Positions 17,580-25,554 of a DNA stretch of 64,000 nucleotides are shown in pieces. Origin of the DNA: Streptomyces sp. NBC_01235. GTDB taxonomy: Bacteria > Actinomycetota > Actinomycetes > Streptomycetales > Streptomycetaceae. Position 1 is the stretch's first letter; each line of letters begins with the position of its first letter. The stretch lies in NCBI RefSeq assembly GCF_035989285.1, contig NZ_CP108513.1:9672001-9736000 (forward strand). Reading direction: 5' to 3'. The notes beneath the pieces were generated by a model. That model was not told where the DNA came from. It saw nothing but the letters and a program-made list of their open reading frames with translations, and did no database searches. Both the position numbers and the translations under genes were made by a program.

Positions 17580-17972
17580 TCAGCCGACCGAGGCGGAGAC
17601 GGACTCCGCGACCGGCCCACCGGCCAGGTCCTCGGGCCACCGGGAGTGGATGTCGAAGGTGCCGGTCAGGCCCGTGCAGCGCAGGATCCGCAGGAATCGG
17701 ACGCTGTCCGTGACCAGTCGCAGCCGGCCGTGCCGGGCCCTCGCCCGCTTCAACGCCAGGCACAGCACGGCCAGCCCGGCGCAGTCCATGAAGGACACGG
17801 GACGCAGGTCGAGCACCAGGTCGGGGCGCGGACCGGCGGTCAGCGCGTCCAGGCGTGCCGTGAGCGCGGGCGCCGTCAGGAGGTCGATCTCGCCCCGCAG
17901 GGTCACGACGGTCGCGCCACCGACGGTGTGATGCGCTCGGTACGGCGTGGACGTCGTGCGGTGAGTGGCCAT
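17580..17972 (-). CDS. STAS-domain protein (anti-sigma factor antagonist-like)
   Basis: Small cytoplasmic STAS protein (130 aa) resembling anti-anti-sigma factors: GGATVVTLRGEIDLLTAPAL, then DLRPVSFMDCAGLAVLCLAL and a C-terminal LRCTGLTGTFDIH. In SpoIIAA-type antagonists the phosphorylated serine follows Asp in a DSSG motif; here the block reads DCAG (Cys64, Ala65), so switching by serine phosphorylation looks impossible. It could be constitutively active or respond through the cysteine. Start ATG 17972 lacks a strong ribosome site. The gene converges on the Acg-like gene and is divergent from the ADH; boxes lie in the divergent gap. Confidence 0.85.
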   Translation of the reverse strand: MATHRTTSTPYRAHHTVGGATVVTLRGEIDLLTAPALTARLDALTAGPRPDLVLDLRPVSFMDCAGLAVLCLALKRARARHGRLRLVTDSVRFLRILRCTGLTGTFDIHSRWPEDLAGGPVAESVSASVG

Positions 17973-18008
17973 GGGGAGAGAAAACCGGTGTCGGACGGGT
18001 GCGCGGAA

Positions 18009-18107
18009 GGGCCGTTCGGTCCCAGGCCGGGTGGGTCCGTCCGGCCCCTCTCCGCGCCGCGGGCCGACGGCAGGGACCGTCCTGCGGGCGAGGGGGCCGG
18101 ACGGCCC
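18009..18107. promoter_or_regulatory. DosR-like boxes between STAS and ADH genes
   Basis: Perfect GGGCCGGACGGCCC at 18094-18107 and GGGCCGTTCGGTCC at 18009-18022, with a weaker GGGTCCGTCCGGCCCC at 18033-18048. TGGATG at 18136-18141 stands 29 bp after the ADH-proximal box, which ends 78 bp before the ADH start. The STAS start is only 36 bp from its nearest box. Confidence 0.6.
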
Positions 18108-18185
18108 AAGCGGAACAGCCGAATACCGGACAAGCTGGATGTGTGGGGCAATTTCGATACGTGAAGAAGGATGGTGAGGAGCGTC

Positions 18186-19256
18186 ATGAAAGGCTTCGTC
18201 TTCCACGGCCCCGGGCAGTCCGCCTGGGAGGATGTCCCGGACCCTGCCATCAAGGAACCCACCGACGCCATCGTGCGGGTCGGTGCCGTCACCATCTGCG
18301 GTACGGACCTGCACATCCTCAAGGGCGACGTGCCCGAGGTGCGCCCGGGCACGGTCCTGGGTCACGAGGCCGTCGGCGAGATCGTGGAGATCGGCAGCGA
18401 CGTCCGGACCGTACGTCCGGGCGACCGCGTGCTGGTCTCCTGCATCAGCGCCTGCGGCCGCTGCCGCTACTGCCGCGAGGGCAGCTACGGCCAGTGCCGC
18501 GGCGGCGGGGGCTGGATCCTCGGCCACCTGATCGACGGGACCCAGGCCGAGTACGTCCGCGTCCCCTACGCCGACCTGTCCGTGCACGCCCTGCCCAGCG
18601 CGGTGGAGAGCAAGGACGCCGTCCTGCTGGCGGACATCTTCCCGACCTCCTACGAGGTGGGCGTGCTCAACGGGCACGTTCGTCCGGGCGACACCGTCGC
18701 CGTCGTCGGGGCCGGCCCCATCGGCCTCGCGGCCATCGCCACGGCGCGCCTGTTCGCCCCCGAGCGGATCGTCGCCGTCGACCTCGCCGCGTCCCGCTTG
18801 GAGGCCGCCAAGCGGCTCGGCGCCGATGCCGTGGCCGACGCCGCCGAGGCCCCCGAGCAGCTGGTCGATGATCTCACCGACGGACTCGGCGCGGACGTGG
18901 TCATCGAGGCGGTCGGTGTGCCGGAGAGCTTCGAGATGTGCACCCGTATGGTGCGGCCCGGTGGCCATGTGGCCAACGTCGGCGTGCACGGCAAGCCGGC
19001 GATCCTGCACCTCGAAGACCTGTGGATCAAGAACGTGACCATCACCACCGGTCTGGTGGACACCCACTCCACACCCACCCTGCTGCGCATGGCCGCGGCC
19101 GGCCGGCTGCCCACCGCACAGCTGGTCACCCACACCTTCCCGCTGGATCGCATGGAGGAGGCGTACGACGTCTTCGCCCGGGCCGCCGACACCGGCGCCC
19201 TCAAGGTGGTGCTCGGCGGGCAGTCGCACGAGGAGGTCGCCGTCCGGGCGGCCTGA
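18186..19256 (+). CDS. Zinc-dependent dehydrogenase (threonine/sorbitol dehydrogenase-like)
   Basis: Medium-chain dehydrogenase (356 aa). Catalytic zinc motif TICGTDLHILKGDVPE and GHEAVGEI; structural zinc cysteines in CGRCRYCREGSYGQC; Rossmann glycines VVGAGPIGLAAIATAR near residue 175. The short loop after the structural zinc site and GGGGWILGHLIDGTQAEYVR place it with the tdh/zinc alcohol dehydrogenase branch common in actinobacteria, different from the two AdhP-like enzymes here. GAGGAG lies 4 bp before ATG 18186. The next gene starts 19 bp after its stop, so the two are probably co-transcribed. The substrate is unknown. Confidence 0.88.
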   Translation: MKGFVFHGPGQSAWEDVPDPAIKEPTDAIVRVGAVTICGTDLHILKGDVPEVRPGTVLGHEAVGEIVEIGSDVRTVRPGDRVLVSCISACGRCRYCREGSYGQCRGGGGWILGHLIDGTQAEYVRVPYADLSVHALPSAVESKDAVLLADIFPTSYEVGVLNGHVRPGDTVAVVGAGPIGLAAIATARLFAPERIVAVDLAASRLEAAKRLGADAVADAAEAPEQLVDDLTDGLGADVVIEAVGVPESFEMCTRMVRPGGHVANVGVHGKPAILHLEDLWIKNVTITTGLVDTHSTPTLLRMAAAGRLPTAQLVTHTFPLDRMEEAYDVFARAADTGALKVVLGGQSHEEVAVRAA

Positions 19257-19275
19257 CGAGAGGACGTGACGGGCC

Positions 19276-19950
19276 ATGACCGAACAGACGCATGCGCACG
19301 CGACGGACGGCGCGCCCTCGGGCGACCTGGGCCGCCGACTTGCCGCACGCCGTGTGCAACTGGGGCTGACACGAGAGGAGACGGCCGCTCGAGCGGGCAT
19401 GGCCCCGAGCTATCTGGCGCACCTGGAGCAGCATCCTGAGGCCAGGCCGGGCCGGGGTGCGCTGCTCACGCTGGCGGCGGTGCTGGAGACCACGGTCTCG
19501 GCGCTCACCGGAGGCGACGCCGATCTGCCCCCTGGTCCTGGACGAGCCGGGCGTGTCCCCGAGTTCACCGAGCTGAGCAGGACCGAATGCGCTCGGCTGC
19601 TGTCGTCGCACGGGGTGGGAAGGCTCGCCGTGTCCACGGCTTTCGGGCCGGTGATCGTGCCCGTCAACTACAGCGTCGTCGACGGCGCGATCGTCTTCAG
19701 GACCGCCCCCGGCGCGACGCCGTCCCTGGCGTCCGGCAGCCCGGTCGCCTTCGAGGTCGACCGCATCGACGACATGTTCAGCCAGGGCTGGAGCGTCCTG
19801 GTGCGCGGCCACGCGCGCGCGGTGACGGACCTCGGCGAGGAGCAACGGCTCGCGAAAGCGGCGTACAGCGGGCCGTGGACCGGAGGCCGGCGCGATGTCT
19901 GGATACGCATCGAACCGTATGCCGTCACGGGACGTCGCATCGCGGTCTGA
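19276..19950 (+). CDS. XRE-type helix-turn-helix fused to FMN-binding split barrel
   Basis: Protein of 224 aa. Residues ~17-75 form an HTH (LGRRLAARRVQLGLTREETA, GMAPSYLAHLEQHPE); residues ~95-220 form a pyridoxamine-phosphate-oxidase-like barrel (ECARLLSSHGVGRLAVSTAF, VPVNYSVVDGAIVFRT, FEVDRIDDMFSQGWSVLVRG). Such fusions could couple a flavin or F420-type cofactor to DNA binding, but no target is known. It is related to the larger protein at 60781, which adds a DUF1918 domain. A large palindrome containing a box begins 19 bp after its stop. Confidence 0.85.
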   Translation: MTEQTHAHATDGAPSGDLGRRLAARRVQLGLTREETAARAGMAPSYLAHLEQHPEARPGRGALLTLAAVLETTVSALTGGDADLPPGPGRAGRVPEFTELSRTECARLLSSHGVGRLAVSTAFGPVIVPVNYSVVDGAIVFRTAPGATPSLASGSPVAFEVDRIDDMFSQGWSVLVRGHARAVTDLGEEQRLAKAAYSGPWTGGRRDVWIRIEPYAVTGRRIAV

Positions 19951-19968
19951 ACAGGGACGTTCTCAGAG

Positions 19969-19995
19969 CGGCCAGGGACCGATGGTCCCTGGCCG
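19969..19995. promoter_or_regulatory. 27-bp palindrome containing a 15-bp DosR-like box
   Basis: CGGCCAGGGACC, GAT, GGTCCCTGGCCG: 12-bp perfect arms around the 15-bp box GGGACCGATGGTCCC (19975-19989). TGGACC (20018-20023) stands 29 bp after the box, as at other promoters, and the FMN-barrel gene starts 75 bp after it. As RNA the same sequence would fold into a stable hairpin, so it could also end the upstream transcript. Confidence 0.65.
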
Positions 19996-20063
19996 GGATT
20001 TCCTCACCGCTCGAGGATGGACCGGTACAGGACCGCTGCATCAGGTGAGAGACGAGAAGGCAG

Positions 20064-20504
20064 ATGGACGCCGACGACGGATTCCGCGGACTCGACCGGA
20101 AGGAGTGCCTGCGCCTGCTGGCCGGGGTGCCTGTCGGGCGCATCGTGTACACATGGCACGCGCTGCCCGCCGTTCTGCCGGTCAACTTCTGCCTGGACGA
20201 TGACGGCGCGGTACTGGTGCGCACCTCGGCCTCCTCGGAACTGGTGGGCGCTATCGACGCAGCGGTGGTCGCCTTCGAGGCCGACGAGGTCGACGCCGCC
20301 ACCCACTCCGGCTGGAACGTCGTGGTCATGGGAACGGCCATGCTCGTGACCGACCCCGCCGAGCACGCACGGCTGCTGCGGACCGGGCCGCGTTCCTGGG
20401 CGCCGGCACCGCAGGAGGTCTTCGTGCGCATCGACCCGGAGCTGGTCACCGGGCGTGAACTCGTCGGCGGACACACCCGGTGCACAGTGCGCCTGCCCTC
20501 CTGA
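20064..20504 (+). CDS. Pyridoxamine 5'-phosphate oxidase-family FMN-binding protein
   Basis: Single split-barrel domain (146 aa): CLRLLAGVPVGRIVYTWHALP, VLPVNFCLDDDGAVLVRT, FEADEVDAATHSGWNVVVMG and a C-terminal VFVRIDPELVTGREL. Cofactor may be FMN or F420; the true pyridoxamine oxidase residues cannot be checked by eye. GAGAAGGCAG precedes ATG 20064. Closely related to the protein at 21567-22055 (shared GRIV and HSGWNVVV/HLGWSVVV texts). DosR regulons include proteins of this family. Confidence 0.85.
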   Translation: MDADDGFRGLDRKECLRLLAGVPVGRIVYTWHALPAVLPVNFCLDDDGAVLVRTSASSELVGAIDAAVVAFEADEVDAATHSGWNVVVMGTAMLVTDPAEHARLLRTGPRSWAPAPQEVFVRIDPELVTGRELVGGHTRCTVRLPS

Positions 20505-20551
20505 ACTCCGGTCACCAGGTCCCTCAGGACCACCCAGCCCTGTCCCGGCCC

Positions 20552-20588
20552 GGACCGAACGGCCCTTGAAACAAGGGCCGTTCGGCGT
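20552..20588. promoter_or_regulatory. Box pair inside a 31-bp perfect hairpin, upstream of USP gene
   Basis: GGACCGAACGGCCC (20552-20565) and GGGCCGTTCGGCGT (20575-20588), 23 bp apart. The boxes mirror each other: CCGAACGGCCCTTG (20555-20568), AAA, CAAGGGCCGTTCGG (20572-20585) is a perfect 14-bp stem. The element may serve both as terminator of the preceding gene and as activator site for the USP gene 127 bp downstream. Confidence 0.6.
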
Positions 20589-20715
20589 TCGTGCGGGTTC
20601 TCCCGGCTGCTGCCCGCGGCGGTGGCGCACGAGGAGCATCGTCCGAGGGAGGCCGGTGCGCTCATCGAGCGTCCCCTCCACCGGACGGTCACTCGAAGAA
20701 AGGACAGGTAAGGCC

Positions 20716-21546
20716 ATGACCCTGCATCACGTAGTCGTCGGAGTGGACGGCTCTTTGATCTCCGTGCGGGCGCTGGACTGGGCCGCGGCCGAGGCCGTAC
20801 GCCACGGCGTAGCTCTGCGCGTGCTGTACGCGGTCCCCGACCGTGACGAGGCCGCACCGGTCCTCGACCACGCCGTGTCGCGCACACAGGTACGGCATCC
20901 GGGGCTGCGCGTGGAGAGCGTCGCGGCGGAGGGCGGTGCGGTGCGTGCGTTGGTGCGCGCGAGCGCGGACGCGGATCTCACCGTCGTGGGAACACGCGGC
21001 TTGGGCGCGTTGACCGGACCGGCGTTCGGCTCGGTGAGTCTGAGGCTGGCCGCGCTCACGCAAGGACCGCTTCTGGTCGTCCGGGGGGACCACCCGTGCG
21101 ACGACGGCCGGGACGTACTGCTCGGCCTGGCGGACGACACGGACGTGCGGGCGGCGGCGTACGCCTTCCAGGAGGCCGAACGGCGCGGTGCGACGCTCCG
21201 CGTCCTGCATTCCTGGAGCCATCGCCACCTCACCCCCGAACTTCCCTCCCCCGTGCCGGCGCGCAGTCCGGGTCAGGAACGGCTGGCACGCAAGGCCCGG
21301 GCCGAGGAGGCCGTACCCCGCTACGCCCTCACGCGCCTGCGGGACCGGCATCCCGGTGTCACGGTGGTGACGCACACGGTCCGCGCCGCTCCCGCGGACG
21401 AGCTGGCGGCAGCGACCCAGGAGGCCGCGGTGGTCGTCATCGGCGCCCACCGCCGCACGAACGTGCTCGGCCCGCGCCTGGGGCCGGTCGCCCACACCCT
21501 GGTGCACCGGGCGCACTGCCCGGTGGTCGTCGTGCCCCACGGATGA
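20716..21546 (+). CDS. Universal stress protein, two USP domains
   Basis: Tandem USP-A protein (276 aa): VVVGVDGSLISVRALDWAAA at the start, first nucleotide-loop signature GTRGLGALTGPAFGSVSLRL, second domain from VLLGLADDTDVRAAAYAF to GAHRRTNVLGPRLGPVAHTL. Domain 1 is shorter than in the other USPs (about 20 residues missing after the first helix). The start at ATG 20716 is weakly spaced from AGGACAGGTAAGG. It converges on the FMN-barrel gene at 21567. Confidence 0.9.
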   Translation: MTLHHVVVGVDGSLISVRALDWAAAEAVRHGVALRVLYAVPDRDEAAPVLDHAVSRTQVRHPGLRVESVAAEGGAVRALVRASADADLTVVGTRGLGALTGPAFGSVSLRLAALTQGPLLVVRGDHPCDDGRDVLLGLADDTDVRAAAYAFQEAERRGATLRVLHSWSHRHLTPELPSPVPARSPGQERLARKARAEEAVPRYALTRLRDRHPGVTVVTHTVRAAPADELAAATQEAAVVVIGAHRRTNVLGPRLGPVAHTLVHRAHCPVVVVPHG

Positions 21547-21566
21547 CCGGCCGGCCCCGGCACCGT

Positions 21567-22055
21567 TCAGGCCGACGGGGCCGGATCGTGGGCCACGAGG
21601 CGAACCCCGGTGATCAGATCGGGGCTGATGCGGACGGCGTGATCCATCCGCTCCGACACCCACGGACGCAACAAGGCCCGATAGCGGGCCAGTTCCCGCG
21701 CTTCGGTGACCAGCCGCGCATAGCCCGTGACGACCACGCTCCAGCCGAGGTGGGTGTCGGGGTCGATGTCGTCGGCCTCGTAGGCGACGACGGCCCCCTG
21801 ACCCCCGGTCTGCCGGGTGTACCGGGTCAGCGCGGCGTCACCGTGGGTGCGGATGACGATGTCGCCGTCGACCAGCACGTGGTTGACGGGGCGGACGGTC
21901 GGCAGCGCGTGCTGGGTGAACACGATCCGCCCCAGCGACACGCTGCCCAGGAGCCGTAGCGCCTCGACGCCGTCCAGCTCGATGCTCCTGGGTGTTTCCG
22001 AGGTGTTCGACGGGTCGTCGGCCATGGCAGGTTTCCGTATCGTTGGGTCACTCAC
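21567..22055 (-). CDS. Pyridoxamine 5'-phosphate oxidase-family FMN-binding protein
   Basis: Split-barrel protein (162 aa): ALRLLGSVSLGRIVFTQHALP, VRPVNHVLVDGDIVIRTHGD, YEADDIDPDTHLGWSVVVTGY, and a C-terminal AVRISPDLITGVRLV. GTG 22055 is preferred because ACGGAG lies eight bases upstream; ATG 22025 (MADDPS) is the alternative. It faces the USP gene tail to tail with 20 bp between. A box pair lies 133-169 bp upstream. Confidence 0.85.
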   Translation of the reverse strand: MSDPTIRKPAMADDPSNTSETPRSIELDGVEALRLLGSVSLGRIVFTQHALPTVRPVNHVLVDGDIVIRTHGDAALTRYTRQTGGQGAVVAYEADDIDPDTHLGWSVVVTGYARLVTEARELARYRALLRPWVSERMDHAVRISPDLITGVRLVAHDPAPSA

Positions 22056-22187
22056 TCACAGTTCTCCGTCTCCCGCAGCCACGCGTGGGCCTTGCCGGGC
22101 CGTTCGAGGCGACGCGAACGGAGCGGCACCGCGGGGGATCGGTGCCGCTCCTGCCCTCACTGTCTCCCGGGCCGCTCTGTTCCCCCA

Positions 22188-22224
22188 GGTGCCGATGGTC
22201 CCGGGCCGTAGGGCCGGACGTCCC
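22188..22224. promoter_or_regulatory. Tandem DosR-like boxes upstream of FMN-barrel gene (minus strand)
   Basis: GGTGCCGATGGTCCC (22188-22202, 15-bp class) and GGGCCGGACGTCCC (22211-22224), 23 bp apart. They lie in the 185-bp gap between oleate hydratase (which ends at 22241) and the FMN-barrel gene, reading toward the latter. Confidence 0.55.
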
Positions 22225-22240
22225 TCGCGCTCCTGGTGAG

Positions 22241-23809
22241 CTACCGGTGCATGGTCTCCAGAGCGGCGGCCAGCACGTGGGGATCGTGGTGGCCCTTGTA
22301 GACCTCCGGTGGCCGCTTGTCCAGCTTCAGCAGCTGCGCCACCGCCGCCCAGGCGGTGCGTACGGAGTACTCGACGGTGAAGACGACGTCGTCGGGCACC
22401 TCCGCGAACTGTCCGACGAAGGCGAGGTTCACCGATCCCTCGGGCACGACCCGGGGCCGGTCGTCGCGGCGACGGGCCAGGAACTGGCTGGTGATGTACG
22501 GCATCACACAGGGCACGACGGTGGAGGTCTGAAGGATCCGGGCCGCCGTCGGCTCGTCGAACGGGAGATGGTGCAGGACCTCTTCGAGGATCTCCCGGCC
22601 GGTGCACATCGTCATCGGCTTGGGCGTGTGGTTGCCGGCCCGGCCGGGGAACAGGCCGTAGCCCCACCAGACCCCGACATCCTCGGGCTGGTCGCGGTAG
22701 ACGGGCTGCCGGTTGGCGACGATGCTGAGCAGCCAGTTGGATTCGGTGAAGGTCATCAGGCCGCCCTTGCCGGTCGGACGGCCGCTGAACTCCTCCAGCG
22801 CCTTCAGGAAGGCGGGGTCCTTCGTGGTGACCGTGAACGACTCCCAGCGGGATTCCTTGACGCGCTTGTCGAAGACGCCCGGGTTGCCGAAGTTCTCGCG
22901 TCCGCGGGCCAGCCGGTGCCACAGCAGCCAGGCGTCCGAGCGCTGCGGAGCCGGCGGGGGTGCGCAGGTGTGCGTGCCGAGGCTGGAGGCGTCGGTCATG
23001 GAGCCGTTGGTGACGAACACCAGGTCCTCGGGCGCGACGGTGATCTTCTCGTCGTGGCCGTCCCTGCTCAGCTGGAGGGTCTCGACCGTGCCGCTGCGGA
23101 CGCCCGGGGTGAACCCGAGGTCGGTGACACGGCAGCCGGTGTGGACGGTGACGCCGCGCTCGCGCAGCCAGGCCGTCAGCGGCCGCACGATGGAGTCGTA
23201 CTGGTTGTAGCGGGTCCGGTGGATGCCCGACATGGAGGCGAACTCGGAGAACAGGTGGATGAAGCGCCTGAGGTAGCGGCGGAACTCGATCGCGCTGTGC
23301 CAGGGCTGGAAGGCGAACGTGGTGCACCACATGAACCAGAAGTTGGTGGTGAAGAAGTGTTCGCCGAAGCAGTCGGTGATCCGCTTGCCGTCCAGGTGCC
23401 CCTCGGGGGTGGCCAGGCAGCGGACCAGCTCCAGCCGGTCGCGCTCGGAGAAGCCCATGGAGGACGTGTCGACGATCTTGCCGTCCCCGTCGACGAGCCG
23501 GGCGATGTCGTCCCAGGCGAAGTCCTCGTGTCCCGCCAGGATCTCCTCGGTCACGGAGACGGCGGGGTCGTCGAGGGTGGGTATGCCGGACAGCAGGTCG
23601 TACGTGCAGCGGAACTCGGCCTCGAACATCCGCCCCCCGCGCATGGTGTAGCCGGCGTCCGGCGTGCCTCCCGCGTCCAGGCTGCCGCCGAGGGTCCGCT
23701 GTTCCTCGAAGAGGTGGATGTCGGAGCCCTCGAAGCCGCCGTCGCGGATCAGGAACGTCGCCGCGGCCAGTGCCGCGATCCCGCTGCCCACCAGATATGC
23801 CTTCGCCAT
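22241..23809 (-). CDS. ohyA: Oleate hydratase (myosin-cross-reactive antigen family)
   Basis: FAD-dependent fatty-acid double-bond hydratase (522 aa) making 10-hydroxy fatty acids from oleate. The FAD-binding motif is AYLVGSGIAALAAATFLIRDGG at the N-terminus, followed by FEEQRTLGGSLDAGG, RGGRMFEAEFRCTYDLL and the aromatic block NFWFMWCTTFAFQPWHSA, all typical of the family; NGSMTDASSLG near residue 267 is another family block. ATG 23809 follows GAGGAG. The protein lacks a signal peptide and is probably peripheral to the membrane. A box pair overlapping the upstream hpf gene and a 26-bp palindrome lie in its promoter region. Membrane lipid remodelling under stress is a plausible role. Confidence 0.92.
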   Translation of the reverse strand: MAKAYLVGSGIAALAAATFLIRDGGFEGSDIHLFEEQRTLGGSLDAGGTPDAGYTMRGGRMFEAEFRCTYDLLSGIPTLDDPAVSVTEEILAGHEDFAWDDIARLVDGDGKIVDTSSMGFSERDRLELVRCLATPEGHLDGKRITDCFGEHFFTTNFWFMWCTTFAFQPWHSAIEFRRYLRRFIHLFSEFASMSGIHRTRYNQYDSIVRPLTAWLRERGVTVHTGCRVTDLGFTPGVRSGTVETLQLSRDGHDEKITVAPEDLVFVTNGSMTDASSLGTHTCAPPPAPQRSDAWLLWHRLARGRENFGNPGVFDKRVKESRWESFTVTTKDPAFLKALEEFSGRPTGKGGLMTFTESNWLLSIVANRQPVYRDQPEDVGVWWGYGLFPGRAGNHTPKPMTMCTGREILEEVLHHLPFDEPTAARILQTSTVVPCVMPYITSQFLARRRDDRPRVVPEGSVNLAFVGQFAEVPDDVVFTVEYSVRTAWAAVAQLLKLDKRPPEVYKGHHDPHVLAAALETMHR

Positions 23810-23837
23810 CACACAACTCCTCGTTCTCGCCGTCGAC

Positions 23838-23863
23838 CGGGAACCGTGGATCCACGGTTCCCG
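23838..23863. promoter_or_regulatory. 26-bp perfect palindrome between hpf and oleate hydratase
   Basis: Two 13-bp arms CGGGAACCGTGGA/TCCACGGTTCCCG without spacer, 29 bp before the oleate hydratase start and 36 bp after the hpf stop (minus strand). Its centre TGGATC stands 31 bp after the proximal DosR-like box, the position of the presumed -10 element. It may therefore be an operator over the promoter; a terminator for hpf is the alternative. Confidence 0.6.
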
Positions 23864-23884
23864 TCGTCAGGGCCTTCCGTCAGT

Positions 23885-23918
23885 GGGCCGTTGGTCACTT
23901 CACTGGTCCGGACGGCCC
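23885..23918. promoter_or_regulatory. Tandem DosR-like boxes overlapping the 3' end of hpf
   Basis: GGGCCGTTGGTCAC (23885-23898, right arm weak) and GGTCCGGACGGCCC (23905-23918), 20 bp apart. The second lies within the last codons of the hpf-like gene. On the minus strand they precede oleate hydratase by 76-109 bp. Confidence 0.5.
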
Positions 23919-24298
23919 TCGGCACGCGACTGCCCGGTTCCGCCGCGCCACGGCGGGACCGTCGTCCGGTGTCCGTCGTCCCAGGCCTGGGCGGCCTTGT
24001 CGGTCTGGCGGCGCAGCCGGTGCTGGAGCCGGTCGACGACCTCGGTGCCCGTCGCCTCCTCGGCCGCCGCGACCACCTGACGACCGCCGATGCGCAGGTC
24101 GGCCGTGGCCGACCACGGGTGGCCGGCGTGGTGGGCGGCCGCTCGCACGAGGTGCACCTCGCCGGTGACGACGGGCAGGCCCGGCCTGCGCACGACGGCG
24201 TCGATCTTCGTACGGGCGTAGGCCAGGGTCTCCTCGTCCACGGCGCCGTCGGAGCGCAGCCGGACCAGGGGAGTCTCATGGGCGCGGTCGGTGGTCAT
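23900..24298 (-). CDS. Short ribosome-hibernation factor-like protein (HPF/RaiA fold)
   Basis: Protein of 132 aa resembling the N-terminal domain of S30AE/HPF factors. DEETLAYARTKIDAVVRRPGLPVVTGEVHLVR is the first helix and strand, SATADLRIGGRQVVAAAEEATG follows, then VVDRLQHRLRRQTDKAAQAW, which is the long second helix ending in a basic patch. There is no C-terminal dimerisation domain, so it is the short type. It would dock at the decoding centre and silence 70S ribosomes in resting cells. GAGGAAGG precedes ATG 24298; it lies 41 bp after hmp and is probably co-transcribed with it. The C-terminal tail overlaps two regulatory boxes. Family assignment is moderate. Confidence 0.72.
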   Translation of the reverse strand: MTTDRAHETPLVRLRSDGAVDEETLAYARTKIDAVVRRPGLPVVTGEVHLVRAAAHHAGHPWSATADLRIGGRQVVAAAEEATGTEVVDRLQHRLRRQTDKAAQAWDDGHRTTVPPWRGGTGQSRAEGRPDQ

Positions 24299-24339
24299 GC
24301 GGGGTCCTTCCTCGGGATGTCAGAAAGATGCGGTGCGGT

Positions 24340-25554
24340 TCAGGCCGCGGTGTCGGGCAGCCACAGGTCGGGGCCGAAGACCTCGTAGCGGATGTGTCGC
24401 GCGGGAACCCCGGCGCTCAGCAGCTGTCCGCGCACCTCCCGCATGAAGGGCAGCGGGCCGCACAGGAACACCGTGGCGCCGTCGGGGAGCTCGGATCCGC
24501 TCAGGTCCATCAGGCCGGTGCGGGCGTCCGGTTCCTCCGATCCGGGACGCTCGTACCAGAACACGGCGCGGGCGCCCGGCAGTTGCGCAATGAGCTCGCG
24601 TGTGTCGGCGCGCAGGGCGTGGTCGCCGGGGGAGCGGTCGGCGTGCAGGACCAGGACCGGGCGGGTCGAGCCGACGGCGGCGAGGTGCGCCAGGATGCCG
24701 GTCATCGGGGTGCAGCCGATGCCCCCCGAGACCAGCACGAGCGGCGCGGCGGTGTCCGCCGGTTCGTCGAGGAAGACGTCGCCGAACGGCGCCGACAGCA
24801 GCAGCTCGTCCCCCTCGCCCACGTGCTCGTGCAGCAGCGTGGAGACCTCGCCGTCCGGCGCGTCGGCGGCACCCGTGACCCGCTTCACGGTGATCCGCCG
24901 CAGCTCTCCGCCCGGGTCCGAGGACAGGCTGTACTGGCGCAGCTGGTGCGTGCCGTCGGCCAGGGCCACGCGGACGCTCACGTACTGGCCCGCGCGGGCC
25001 CGCGGCGCCGGTTCGCCGTCCGCCGGGCGGAGCACGAGGGACACCACGTCGGGCGTCTCGGCACGGCGTTCGACGACCGTCCAGGGCCGCCAGATCCCGC
25101 CGGGCTGAACGCCCGCGTCCTGGTAGAGGAGGGCCTCCCGGCTGATCAGGGCGCCGGCCATCAGCCAGTAGACCTCGTCCCAGGCGGCCGCCACCTCCGG
25201 GGTGACCGCGTCGCCGAGGACCTCGGCGATCGCGCCGAAGAGGTACTTGTGCACGATCGTGTACTGGTCGTCGGTGACACCGACGGCGGCGTGCTTGTGG
25301 GCTATGCGGGACAGCAGCGCGTCCGGCCGGGCCTCGGGATTCTCCAGCAGCGCGCCGGCGAATCCGGCGATCGACCCGGCGAGGGCGCGGCGCTGGGCGC
25401 CGCTGGCCTGGTTGCCGCGGTTGAACATCCCGTCGAGCAGTTCCGGCCGGTCGTGGAACATCGTGGCGTAGAAGCGGGTGGTGATCTCGTCGAGGGCTCC
25501 GGCCACGGCGGGCAGGGTGGCTCGGACGAGTGCGGCGGATTCTGCGGACAGCAT
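24340..25554 (-). CDS. hmp: Flavohemoglobin, nitric oxide dioxygenase
   Basis: Globin plus ferredoxin-NADP reductase-like module (404 aa), oxidising NO to nitrate with NAD(P)H. The globin domain (1-135) keeps the B10 tyrosine (Tyr29 in FYATMF), distal glutamine (Gln54 in GAQRRAL) and proximal histidine (His88 in IAHKHAAVGV). The FAD-binding motif is LRQYSLSS near residue 205, the NAD-binding strand LVSGGIGCTPMTGIL near 272, and the C-terminal FLCGPLPFMREV follows. Normal length. GGGAG precedes ATG 25554. A box is 123 bp upstream. It would protect the cell against NO during oxygen-poor nitrate metabolism. Confidence 0.95.
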   Translation of the reverse strand: MLSAESAALVRATLPAVAGALDEITTRFYATMFHDRPELLDGMFNRGNQASGAQRRALAGSIAGFAGALLENPEARPDALLSRIAHKHAAVGVTDDQYTIVHKYLFGAIAEVLGDAVTPEVAAAWDEVYWLMAGALISREALLYQDAGVQPGGIWRPWTVVERRAETPDVVSLVLRPADGEPAPRARAGQYVSVRVALADGTHQLRQYSLSSDPGGELRRITVKRVTGAADAPDGEVSTLLHEHVGEGDELLLSAPFGDVFLDEPADTAAPLVLVSGGIGCTPMTGILAHLAAVGSTRPVLVLHADRSPGDHALRADTRELIAQLPGARAVFWYERPGSEEPDARTGLMDLSGSELPDGATVFLCGPLPFMREVRGQLLSAGVPARHIRYEVFGPDLWLPDTAA

